Shown here in pieces: positions 1 through 8,800 of a DNA stretch of 64,000 nucleotides. Under the pieces are notes generated by a model that saw only the letters and a list, made by a program, of their open reading frames with translations, made no database searches and was not told the DNA's origin. Numbering within the stretch: position 1 is the first letter of the stretch; every line of letters starts with the position of its first letter. The position numbers were made by a program, and so were the translations under genes. The DNA is from Edolisoma coerulescens (taxonomy: Eukaryota > Chordata > Aves > Passeriformes > Campephagidae), in contig VWZW01002320.1 in the NCBI GenBank assembly GCA_013397115.1, positions 3,415,062 through 3,479,061 of the forward strand, written 5' to 3'.

Positions 1-771
1 ATATTAATGTATAGTGTATCTACCTGCTTGTCTAGACTACCCTTGTAATCAGTGGAGAGCAATACGGTAATTCTAGGAGATACCTCACACTGAGGTAGAG
101 AGATGAACTGCCTGTTATCCCTGTGATTTTCTTCACCAACTACAAAGGAAGATAAGTAGAGCTTGCAAGAGTTGCAAGGCCCAGTGATTACATAAATATA
201 TTCCGCAAAGTAGAAGAGCAAAACCAAGAACTCAGCCAGTCTGCAACACCATCTAGCCCACACATTAGAAACACAATCTCATACCCCAAAAATAGAAGGT
301 TTAAACTGTTTCTGCAGGTAGGTAGAAAGGAAAGTGGTGGTGATCATGAAGAGAAAAACAAGCATTCCCAGGAAGAAATGGACATAAGGGAAAACTGATT
401 GAAGCACTTGGCTTTTAATTTCATTTGCAAATTACAATGGCATTATTAGAAACTAGTTGGGGATAGTGGTAACAGTAGTAAAAAGTACAGAAATACCCCA
501 CACTCAGCAAAATGTATTTAGAAAAGTATAGCAAGTTCAACATGGTTTCCAAATATCAGAGTTATTGGCAGGGACTTTTAAAGACCAGAGTACCAAATCA
601 CTGGAAAGCCTAAAAGAGTTCTCTTCCAGTTAGTAAAATTACTATTATTTCTATACACCACAAAGGCAGTTGCAGTTACAAAGAAAAATAAGAAAGAAAA
701 GATTCTTAGCAGTAAGAAACAGTGATATACAGCCTTTTGTATGAATATGCTGAAATGGAGGCTGATGACTT
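1..771. other. TLR2 3' untranslated region and downstream DNA
   Basis: A+T-rich sequence after the TLR2 stop with no coding signal I can support. The only feature is the possible polyadenylation signal at 414-419. No part of a second TLR2 copy or of RNF175, the usual next gene, is visible. Confidence 0.6.
414..419 (-). terminator. TLR2: Candidate TLR2 polyadenylation signal (ATTAAA)
   Basis: ATTAAA on the minus strand, about 355 bases after the stop codon. No AATAAA is present on the minus strand between 1 and 771, so either this common variant is used or the true signal lies outside the window. Confidence 0.3.
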
Positions 772-3153
772 CTATGACTTCAAGGCTCCTTTCAAGTTTT
801 CCCAAAACACCTGCTGCTGCTCTTCCCCAGCAGGCCACTCCAGGTAGGTCTTTGTGTTCATGATCTTCCGCAGCTTGCAGAACCTCTTGGGAATGGCTTT
901 GCTCTGGATGGGCTCCAGGAGGACGAGAATCGCCGCGTCGTTGTTCTCGTCAAAGAGGCGGAAATGAGAGAAGTCCAGCTCGTACTTGCACCACTCGCTC
1001 TGCACAAAGTGCTCGGACAGCACAAAGAGCGTTTTGCGGCTCTTCTCAATGGAGTCGATGATGTTGTCCACAATCCACTTGCCAGGCACAAAGTCCCGCT
1101 TGTGCAGGCAGAGCCGGAAGGGAGGGCAGGCCTGCTCCAGCTCCCGCACCATGGTGTTCTCCACCCAGTCGGAGTCGTTCTCGCTGTAGGAGACAAAAGC
1201 GTCGTAGCAGACGTCCTTCGGCGGGGCTCGCTTGGGCTTCCGCTTGGCTCGCAGCCACGCCCACGTCATCCGCACGTACCAGACCACATGGTACTTGTAG
1301 CCGACGGCCACCAGCAGCAGGATGACCAGGAACACCAGGACGCAGATCAACGACACCACCAGCGACCTGTGGCACTCCATCAGGGACAGGTGCACGGCGC
1401 CAACCTGCGCCCCTCTCACCGCCAGCGGAGAGTCACACACGTAGTCGTCTGGCCACCCCGCCAGCACCTGGGCTATCCCGGCCTCGTGGTGGATGAAGGA
1501 GAGGAACTCACAGGAGCAGATGAAGTTGTTGTCCCTGGCATCCAGCAGCTCCATTCTCTTGAAGGACTCGAACTCCTCCTTGGAGAAACTGTTCAGCTTG
1601 TTTCTTCTGACGGACAAGGCCACTAAGTTTGGAATGGGCGTGGCACCAGGCAGGGCCTTCAGCTGGTTTTTGGTGAGGTACAGCTCTTTCAGAAACGGGA
1701 GCTGCAGTCCAAACTCCTTCAGGTTGTTTGCACTGACATCCAAAACTTCCAGCGTTTTAGGAATGCAGGTCGTTACTTCAGGAATTTGAGTGCTGGAGAG
1801 GTTTAAATATTTCAGGGTTTTTGGCCATTCACACCTATCTGGAATCTCACCAAAATTATTTTGGCTAATGTCAAGATTATTCAGTCTGGGTAGGCGAGAT
1901 GCACACTTTGCAGTCTGTTCCAGAGATTTTAGAGAGTTTTGGCTTAGATTTAAAGTTTGCAATGAAGGCCAGGAACCTTCACAGATTGTCTCATCTAAAC
2001 GCTTATTTGCAAGCAAATTATCATGAAAGTCCAGATACAGAAGTGATGAAAAACTTTTTGCAAGTTTGCATGGTACCATGAAAACGTTAGAGCTTGCAAT
2101 AGTGAGTCCTTTCAGGTTGGTTATTTGTGACTCCATACCTTCCAGGTCAAAAAACAAATAAAAATTCTGAATCACTGCCTTTATTATCGTTACTGTTTCA
2201 ACAAAACTTTGCCCACTCCTTGCAATTTCTTTAGTGTCCCATTTTCCCTGCCCCTCAAGTGCACAATCAATTCCCTCCAACTCTTTTAAAGAGGTGATTT
2301 CCTTCAGTAACACTATTGCTTGGGTGATAGTACGATCTGTGAAGAAAGCTTCTCTAAATGTAAGTTTTTGTATCCTAAAAGGACGTGTAGAATTCTCCAC
2401 CAAGCTTTTTTTCTCAACTGGTAATGTGATTTCTGTCACTTCCAGCCAAGTGACAGAGTGCAGAAGGTCCCTAACTATTTCTGAGAATATATTACTATTT
2501 TTTAGGTTAATGATCATGTGATCTATGTTCTTAATTGATTTCAAACTTCCCTGCTCGTACTGAATGAGATTGCTACCATCGATCCACAACTCGTGCAGAA
2601 GCTCAATGCCCTCAAAGTTCCCTTGCCTTATCACGGAGAACCGCGGGTTGCCCAGGTGCAGAGAGCTCAGGTTCCTCAGGCTAGAAAAAGGGGAGCTCTC
2701 CCCCAGGTCTCTGTAGGAATTGCCTTGGAGGTGGAGGTGCTGGAGTGAAAAAAGGTGCCCAAACCACACAGGGGACACGTGAGCCAAGCTGTTATTGGAT
2801 AAGTCCAAGAGCTCCAGTTTTGCCAGGGACTGAAACGAGTCCTCATCTATGGAGCTGATTTGATTGGACTGCAGCAGCAGGGCTCTCAGGTTCACAGCCT
2901 GCTGCAGGTCCTGGGATCGGATGTGCTTTATCCTGTTGTGGGCCAGGTTTAACACTGTGATTTTGGCCGTGAGTCCCAGGGGAATGAAGTCCAAGCCCAT
3001 GGAAGAGCAGTTGCAAAGCTGACTGGCATCACATGAAGGACAAGCCTGCTTCAGCGCTTGCTGTTCGGAGAGGTTTGCAGCCAAGATCATGTAGAAGGCA
3101 AACACTCGCCAGGTGTGTGTAGTTCTTGATTTGTGTTTTGCTTGGATGGACAT
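772..3153 (-). CDS. TLR2: Toll-like receptor 2 (avian TLR2, type 1-like length), complete coding exon
   Basis: Cell-surface receptor that, with TLR1/6-family partners, senses bacterial lipoproteins and signals through MyD88-type adaptors. The reading frame is intact: 793 residues and a TGA stop, the length known for chicken TLR2 type 1. Seen in order: a hydrophobic leader around residues 15-26 (WRVFAFYMILAA); a cysteine-rich N-terminal cap (C38 to C49); leucine-rich repeats from about 65 to 540; an LRRCT cap at about 542-596 with its cysteines; a transmembrane helix at about 598-619; and a TIR domain from 646 to the end. The TIR has box 1 (YDAFVSYSEND), a BB loop (RDFVPGKW) keeping the proline at 690 that is essential for signalling in mammalian TLR2 (human P681), and box 3 (FWENLKG). 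The frame is open 13 codons further upstream to an ATG at 3192. A clear splice acceptor (tttcctacag) ends at 3158, so those codons are intronic and the ATG at 3151-3153, four bases into the exon, is the start. The gene lies on the same strand as TMEM131L and downstream of it, as in other vertebrates. Confidence 0.97.
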   Translation of the reverse strand: MSIQAKHKSRTTHTWRVFAFYMILAANLSEQQALKQACPSCDASQLCNCSSMGLDFIPLGLTAKITVLNLAHNRIKHIRSQDLQQAVNLRALLLQSNQISSIDEDSFQSLAKLELLDLSNNSLAHVSPVWFGHLFSLQHLHLQGNSYRDLGESSPFSSLRNLSSLHLGNPRFSVIRQGNFEGIELLHELWIDGSNLIQYEQGSLKSIKNIDHMIINLKNSNIFSEIVRDLLHSVTWLEVTEITLPVEKKSLVENSTRPFRIQKLTFREAFFTDRTITQAIVLLKEITSLKELEGIDCALEGQGKWDTKEIARSGQSFVETVTIIKAVIQNFYLFFDLEGMESQITNLKGLTIASSNVFMVPCKLAKSFSSLLYLDFHDNLLANKRLDETICEGSWPSLQTLNLSQNSLKSLEQTAKCASRLPRLNNLDISQNNFGEIPDRCEWPKTLKYLNLSSTQIPEVTTCIPKTLEVLDVSANNLKEFGLQLPFLKELYLTKNQLKALPGATPIPNLVALSVRRNKLNSFSKEEFESFKRMELLDARDNNFICSCEFLSFIHHEAGIAQVLAGWPDDYVCDSPLAVRGAQVGAVHLSLMECHRSLVVSLICVLVFLVILLLVAVGYKYHVVWYVRMTWAWLRAKRKPKRAPPKDVCYDAFVSYSENDSDWVENTMVRELEQACPPFRLCLHKRDFVPGKWIVDNIIDSIEKSRKTLFVLSEHFVQSEWCKYELDFSHFRLFDENNDAAILVLLEPIQSKAIPKRFCKLRKIMNTKTYLEWPAGEEQQQVFWENLKGALKS
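775..1218 (-). other. TLR2: TIR signalling domain of TLR2
   Basis: Residues 646-793, cytoplasmic. It recruits TIR adaptors through the BB loop. Visible conserved blocks are YDAFVSYS, the BB-loop RDFVPGKW with proline 690, LSEHFVQSEWCKYE, and the C-terminal FWENLKGALKS. No inactivating change is seen, so the receptor looks signalling-competent. Confidence 0.95.
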
Positions 3154-3157
3154 TTTG
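3154..3157 (-). other. TLR2: 5' edge of the TLR2 coding exon (splice acceptor at 3158-3159)
   Basis: The minus strand reads tttctgtttcctacag then CAAA then ATG. A pyrimidine-rich tract and CAG directly precede the start codon. This is the usual arrangement of vertebrate TLR2: untranslated leader exons spliced to one exon holding the whole coding sequence. It fixes the start codon at 3153. Confidence 0.85.
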
Positions 3158-3514
3158 CTGTAGGAAACAGAAAGGAGAGAAGGTTGGGTCAAATTTGAAT
3201 TTTGAACAGCAGCTGAAAACTCTTGAAATCCTGCACCATTTTATTAGTAATCTCAAATTAATTTTTTTTAAAGTGTTATCCTGTGATGTCAGTCTTCCTC
3301 TCCTACTTGAGCTTCTCAGTCCTGCAACCACAGTGTGCTGATCATCCCTGGAGTACAGCCATATCACTTGTCAAGAGCCATAAAGGACCACTCTTGGTGT
3401 CCCGGCTTTCCATATGCACATTGGCTATGGCTCTCACCTCTTTCATCTCTCACATTATGCTTCCTTTCAGCAAAGAAGCTACAGCTGGATGTTTTGGCCC
3501 CAAAAAGGGGATGA

Positions 3515-4452
3515 TGTTAGATCATCAATGATCTGGATGAGGGGATCGAGTGCACACTCAGTTTGCAGACAACACCAAGTTGGGTGGGAGCGTTGATCTG
3601 CTGCAGGGTAAGGAGGCTCTATAGAGGGATCTGGATTGGATGGATCCATGGCCTGAGGCCAGTTGTATGCGACTCAACAAAGTGAACCACCATGTGCTGA
3701 AACTGGATCACAACAAGCCCATGCAGCACTAAACGCTGGGGTCAGAGTGGCTGGAAAGCTGCCCAGCAGAAAAGGATCTGGAGGCACCGGTCAACAGGCA
3801 GCTGAATATGATCCAGCATATGCCCAGGTGGCCAAGAAGGCCCATGGTATCCTGGCTGGTGTCAGCAATAGTGTGGTCAACAGGACCAGGACAGTGACTG
3901 TCCCCGTGTTCTGGATATTGGTGAGGCCACACCTCGAATCCTGTGTTCAGTTTTGGGCCCCTCACTTCAAGAAGGACATTGAGGTGCTGGAGCCTGTCTG
4001 GAGCAGGGCAATGGAGCTGGGGAAGGGTCTAGAATGGAAGTCTTAGGAGGAGCAGCTGAGGGAGATATAGTTGTTTAGCCTGGAGAAAAGGAGGCTCAAA
4101 GGGTACTTTATCACTCTCTACAGCTGCCTGAAATGAGGCTGCAATCAGGTGGGGGTCAGTCTCTTCTCCCAGGTAACAAGTGACAGGAAAAGAGGAAATG
4201 GCCTTGAGCTACCCTAAGGGAAGTTTAGATTGGATATTAGGAAAAATTTTTTCACAGAAAGGGTAGTCAAGCACTGGCACAGACTGCCCAGGGAAGTGGT
4301 GGACTCACCATCCCTGGAGGTATTTAAAAGACATGCAGACATGGTGCTTAGGGACATCATTTAGTGGTAAGCGTGGCAGTATTTGGTTAATGGTTTGACT
4401 CAATGGTCTTAAAGGTCTTTTCAAACCAAAGTGATCCTGTGATTCTGTGATT
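3515..4452 (+). mobile_element. CR1 LINE, 5'-truncated, plus orientation, in the TLR2 leader intron
   Basis: It matches the 3' part of avian CR1. The end of the reverse-transcriptase ORF is recognisable (around 3750-4040: QVAKKA, LVRPHLE, CVQFWAPH, KKDIEVLE) but is broken by stops and frame changes. The CR1 3' region follows (for example ggtttagattggatattagg in a diverged form, and catccctggaggtatttaaa). It ends in the characteristic short repeat, here gattctgtgatt, rather than a poly(A) tail. The 5' edge is approximate. It is an old, inactive copy. Confidence 0.9.
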
Positions 4453-4560
4453 ACAAACACTCCTAGCCCTTCCAGCATCAGCCTGCCCATTTCGTATGGC
4501 TACATGGCCCAAACAGACCCTGCTCCCCCTCTCAGCCTTTCCAGTGGTCTGAGGTTTCCA

Positions 4561-4561
4561 N
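4561..4561. other. Single ambiguous base (assembly join)
   Basis: The only N I noticed in the window. It sits exactly at the junction of the duplicated 0.8-kb segment. Confidence 0.9.
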
Positions 4562-5257
4562 GCTGCCCAGCAGAAAAGGATCTGGAGGCACCGGTCAACA
4601 GGCAGCTGAATATGATCCAGCATATGCCCAGGTGGCCAAGAAGGCCCATGGTATCCTGGCTGGTGTCAGCAATAGTGTGGTCAACAGGACCAGGACAGTG
4701 ACTGTCCCCTGTGTTCTGGATATTGGTGAGGCCACACCTCGAATCCTGTGTTCAGTTTTGGGCCCCTCACTTCAAGAAGGACATTGAGGTGCTGGAGCCT
4801 GTCTGGAGCAGGGCAATGGAGCTGGGGAAGGGTCTAGAATGGAAGTCTTAGGAGGAGCAGCTGAGGGAGATATAGTTGTTTAGCCTGGAGAAAAGGAGGC
4901 TCAAAGGGTACTTTATCGCTCTCTACAGCTGCCTGAAATGAGGCTGCAATCAGGTGGGGGTCAGTCTCTTCTCCCAGGTAACAAGTGACAGGAAAAGAGG
5001 AAATGGCCTTGAGCTACCCTAAGGGAAGTTTAGATTGGATATTAGGAAAAATTTTTTCACAGAAAGGGTAGTCAAGCACTGGCACAGACTGCCCAGGGAA
5101 GTGGTGGACTCACCATCCCTGGAGGTATTTAAAAGACATGCAGACATGGTGCTTAGGGACATCATTTAGTGGTAAGCGTGGCAGTATTTGGTTAATGGTT
5201 TGACTCAATGGTCTTAAAGGTCTTTTCAAACCAAAGTGATCCTGTGATTCTGTGATT
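4562..5257 (+). mobile_element. Second copy of the same CR1 3' part, probably an assembly duplicate
   Basis: It repeats 3758-4452 almost base for base, starting abruptly inside the element right after an N at 4561. It carries the same mutations as the first copy, so it is not an independent insertion. See the repeat entry for 3758-5365. Confidence 0.85.
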
Positions 5258-5365
5258 ACAAACACTCCTAGCCCTTCCAGCATCAGCCTGCCCATTTTGT
5301 ATGGCTACATGGCCCAAACAGACCCTGCTCCCCCTCTCAGCCTTTCCAGTGGTCTGAGGTTTCCA

Positions 5366-5746
5366 ACACCACAAGAGATAGGGGGGTCCCCTGCATGGAG
5401 TCTCATCAGCCTCAGGGCTTCCAAAAGCAGAGCTCCTGCCACACCCTTTTGCACACTGTGTAAGCAATTCACATTCTTTACTGGAAAGGCAGAACAAGCT
5501 GATATGCAATGTAGTCTATCAGACTTTTCTGTAAAACAACACCAGTAATAGATGGGAATTGGATGTTACAGTCACCCTATAAACAGTGGATGTAATTAGA
5601 ACAATACTGATTTTAATGTAAAGAAGGGCTGTGTTCCATGCCACAGGTGCCAAAGGACACTTCACCGAGTTTGAACTGTAAATAGTTCCAGTTCTGCAGA
5701 CGAACAGTACCCGTAAACCCTGAATAAGCAGAGGTTAAGTACTTAC
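5366..5746. other. Remainder of the TLR2 leader intron
   Basis: Unique-looking intronic DNA between the duplicated CR1 segment and the predicted leader exon. I see nothing else in it. The stretch 3160-3514 on the other side of the CR1 is likewise plain intron. Confidence 0.5.
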
Positions 5747-5816
5747 CTTCAGTGCTGCATGTTGTGTTTCAGTCTCCTCAGGTGCTGATCATGGCATCGG
5801 AATGGTCACCTCATAC
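5747..5816 (-). other. TLR2: Non-coding 5' leader exon of TLR2 (predicted)
   Basis: A 70-bp segment on the minus strand is bounded by a strong acceptor (ttgttgtgtttgcag, ending at 5817) and a near-consensus donor (AAG|GTAAGTACT, intron from 5746). It lies 2.6 kb upstream of the TLR2 coding exon on the same strand. Mammalian and chicken TLR2 have spliced untranslated leaders, so this is most likely the penultimate exon. It contains four ATG triplets, each followed by an in-frame TGA within the exon (encoding MR, MP, MIST and MQH). None overlaps the main start after splicing. No transcript evidence is available to me. Confidence 0.6.
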
Positions 5817-8800
5817 CTGCAAACACAACAAAAGCTGGAAATTTTTGGCAAGTCTGATGAGGTGACAGTCCGGAAGTGAGAAAATATTCCAGCCTCAAAA
5901 TACTGCTCTCCTCAAACAAAACTTCATGTTCCCAGTTTCCCAGTGTCCTTTAACTACACAGCCAGTGAATCATACCAGTTTGCATCTCTTCTCTCTAGTG
6001 GTGGCTCCCCTAAGGAAACCAGGGCTTCTGAAGAGTCCAGGATTGTCCAGCATGTATGGCTTGCCCTTCAAAGTCACATTTCAATCAATTCTATTGCTGC
6101 TGCTCCTGCTGCTGACTGGGGATGCAAAAATGGGAACAGATTGTGCTTGAACTCTCTTCTCTGCAAGACAAAATTTAGTGTCAGCCTCTTCTTTTTGTCA
6201 GTCAACATTGCTGGAAAGGCTGATGCAACCATTTTGCGCAAGTCATTCTTTCATAATCACTTCCTCCACTATTAAGTGCAGAAATAGTTCCCAGGCAGAA
6301 CTGCATTCACCTCCCTGCACCTCTACTTTCGATACTTTTTGTCTGGTAGGCACTGGGGGGTGTTCACTGTGCTGAGAAACAGAACATCTCAGCACAACAA
6401 AGTTATGTAAATTCTGTAAAATATTATCAATATATAGAGTGATATTCAGTGTTGGAGTCAAGTTGTTTAGTCAAGGAGAGTACTATAGAAACACTCAGCA
6501 TCCTTTCATTTCCTAGAACACTACAGTTGTATGTTGTCAACAGAAAATGAATAAGAATGGGAATGATATTCTGTCTGAAGCACAAGACACAATCTGAAGC
6601 AAAGTACTTCTCTGTAAACATCAAAGGCAATTTTGAGAGAGGAGGTTTAATGGTATTTATTTTAACCTGACTGAAGTAACATATGGTTGGTCAAATAGCC
6701 AAGTACGCTGCTTGCGTAAAGGGGCAAGGAGTCATCCTACCAGCTCTGAAGGGGAAGTCCGTTAAACTCAAACACTAACATTCCTGTTGCAGTCACCATT
6801 TTTTTTCTGTGTTAAGAAATTGTCACATTTTGCTGCCCTCTTGCACCAAGAAACACCTGCCTGAGAGCAGACAGACAAACTGATTCCTGCCACCTGTCAG
6901 AGGACCCACAGCAGCATCTGTGTGATCAAGGGTGGCAAAGCCCACAGAGAGCCCAAATGCACCTCAGAGCAGCCTTCAGTCCCACTGCACTGACATTAGC
7001 ATTGCACATTAGGTTAAGAAAAAAAGAAATTGGAAGACTCAGATACCCTTGTATTTTCTGTCTGCTACAGAGGATAGCTGATAAGCATAACATCGTAAAA
7101 TAGAGGCCAAGCAGCTGTGGGGCAGAGCAGAGAAAGGAAATGGTCTTTTAGTGAAGGGATGTCATCAACGTCCTCAAAGCCACCTCTTCCCTCTAGCATC
7201 TCTCAGCTGAAATGGTTATTGTTTTTCAACAGGAAAGACCTTCAGTTTTCAAAATACTAACTCTGGGTTCAATGAGACTCATTCCTATATAGTTTGGCCT
7301 TCAAAATTGTGCCTCAATGATACAGTTAAAAATTTTAGTTAAATTTGGGAAGAGCTTTGGAGAAGAAGACCATGTACATAATTCAGTGTGAAATGGGCAC
7401 ACTCTTCTATCTGTTACAGGTTCATCACCACGTATTCATGGAGACTTGAGGTAAGCGCCAGCTGTTTTTTCAGAAGTAACCACTTTCTCCTAATATCCAG
7501 GCTCAGCCAGCTCTCATCATGGATCTACACTGGGCCAGGTTTCTGGTTGCTCTCAGAAAGAGAAGACTGGTGTGACCATGCCACAGTTCACAAACCAAGC
7601 AGTCCATTTCAGGAAGCTGCTTAAAATGCCGAGAAATGGGGGTGATTGTCAGGGTTTATCACATTATCCAGAGACAGGAAGGTTCGAGGATGCTCAAAAA
7701 TGCTCTCCACAAGCTGTCCCACGCACAGAGACAAGGTACCAGCCACCTGCCTCCCAGAGCATTAAGTTTCAAATTGAGCTGCAGCATGGCTCCAAACAAC
7801 TTCTTACGAAATCAAGGAGCCTAAAGTAGGAGAAAGCTGTTGTCTTTTAAGATGAGAATACTTTTCAACTGCTTTTCCCCCAGACTAACTGCACATTTAG
7901 CATTGAACAAAGGCGCACCTTGTAGGTGCTTTCTCTCCTCTTCCAAGTTTAAGCTATGATTAACCTTCCTCTTTTATACTGTTTAAAACAAGCCACATGC
8001 CTTCACCTACATTACATTTTCCCAAGAGAAGCATGTGGATCTGCAACAAGCCTGTGCTTTTGTAACTGCAGATGTTTCAAGCAGAATCACTACACAAACC
8101 TTTGCCAGCAGGTAGATGGGGATAAGATAGAGATGTGGTCATTATTTTTAAAGCTGTCTTGCTTTAAATGTTCCCATTTATCCAACAGCAGCACAAGCAG
8201 TACACAAACTGGGCATGATGCGCTCTTTAAGCACTTCTCATTCCCAGTCTCACACAGGAGGAACTTGCAGCCCATCCCCTCCCTTCCTCTCTTTCCTGCT
8301 CTATGGCAGTGTCCACATTCAGAGCTGCCTGTTGCTTTTCTGCTGAGAAAGGACAAGTGAGCCGTGCAGAAGGGACCCAGCCCAGGCAACACCCTGCCCC
8401 AGATCCCTGCCTCAAAGAAAAAGCAGAAGCAGTAGAAAAGGGAGGGAGGCACAAATCCATTGACCAGCCTGTGACACAAGCAGGAACACTTTCCAAATCT
8501 TTGTAAACAGCACAAAACTGCTTCCTCATACTTACCCCTGGTAACCAGGATGTGCCAGCATGTCAGCTTGGCCACAGCAGTGCTAGGCAGGCTGAACCCG
8601 GGATGCTCTCACCCTAAGCCCCCCCAGAAAATGATGGCAAGGAAAAGCCAAAAGTCAAATCTGTCCTTGCAGTCTCTGGAGCAGGAGGTATAATACTCGT
8701 GAAATTGAAAGCAGAATGGCTTGGCATCCTTTCATGGTCCTGGGAACAGATCCTTTGCATGCACTGCTGGTGCCTGTGCTTTAATCTGTCTTGCAGGGCG

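Larger units (their letters stand above)
3758..5365. repeat. Near-identical 803/804-bp direct duplication around a single N
   Basis: 3758-4560 and 4562-5365 align end to end. I see three differences: one extra T at 4710, A4113 versus G4918, and C4493 versus T5298. The unit begins inside a CR1 and ends about 104-108 bp beyond its 3' end in non-repeat DNA. The join is a lone N at 4561. The simplest reading is that two contig ends, or two haplotypes, overlap but were joined without merging. Confidence 0.85.

Noticed and set aside
964..1626. 220-codon plus-strand open frame across the TLR2 TIR region
   Set aside because: Antisense shadow of the G+C-rich TIR and transmembrane coding sequence; no independent signal.
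3154..3192. Upstream in-frame ATG giving an 806-residue TLR2
   Set aside because: The extra 13 codons lie in intron: a strong acceptor (tttcctacag) stands between them and the ATG at 3153, and the 793-residue form has the family length.
3663..4046. 127-codon plus-strand frame
   Set aside because: It is the degraded end of the CR1 polymerase ORF, not a host gene.
5926..6150. Small ORF with a poly-leucine stretch resembling a signal peptide
   Set aside because: The leucines come from a CTG/CTC-rich low-complexity run; no conserved family, splice context or coding bias supports it.
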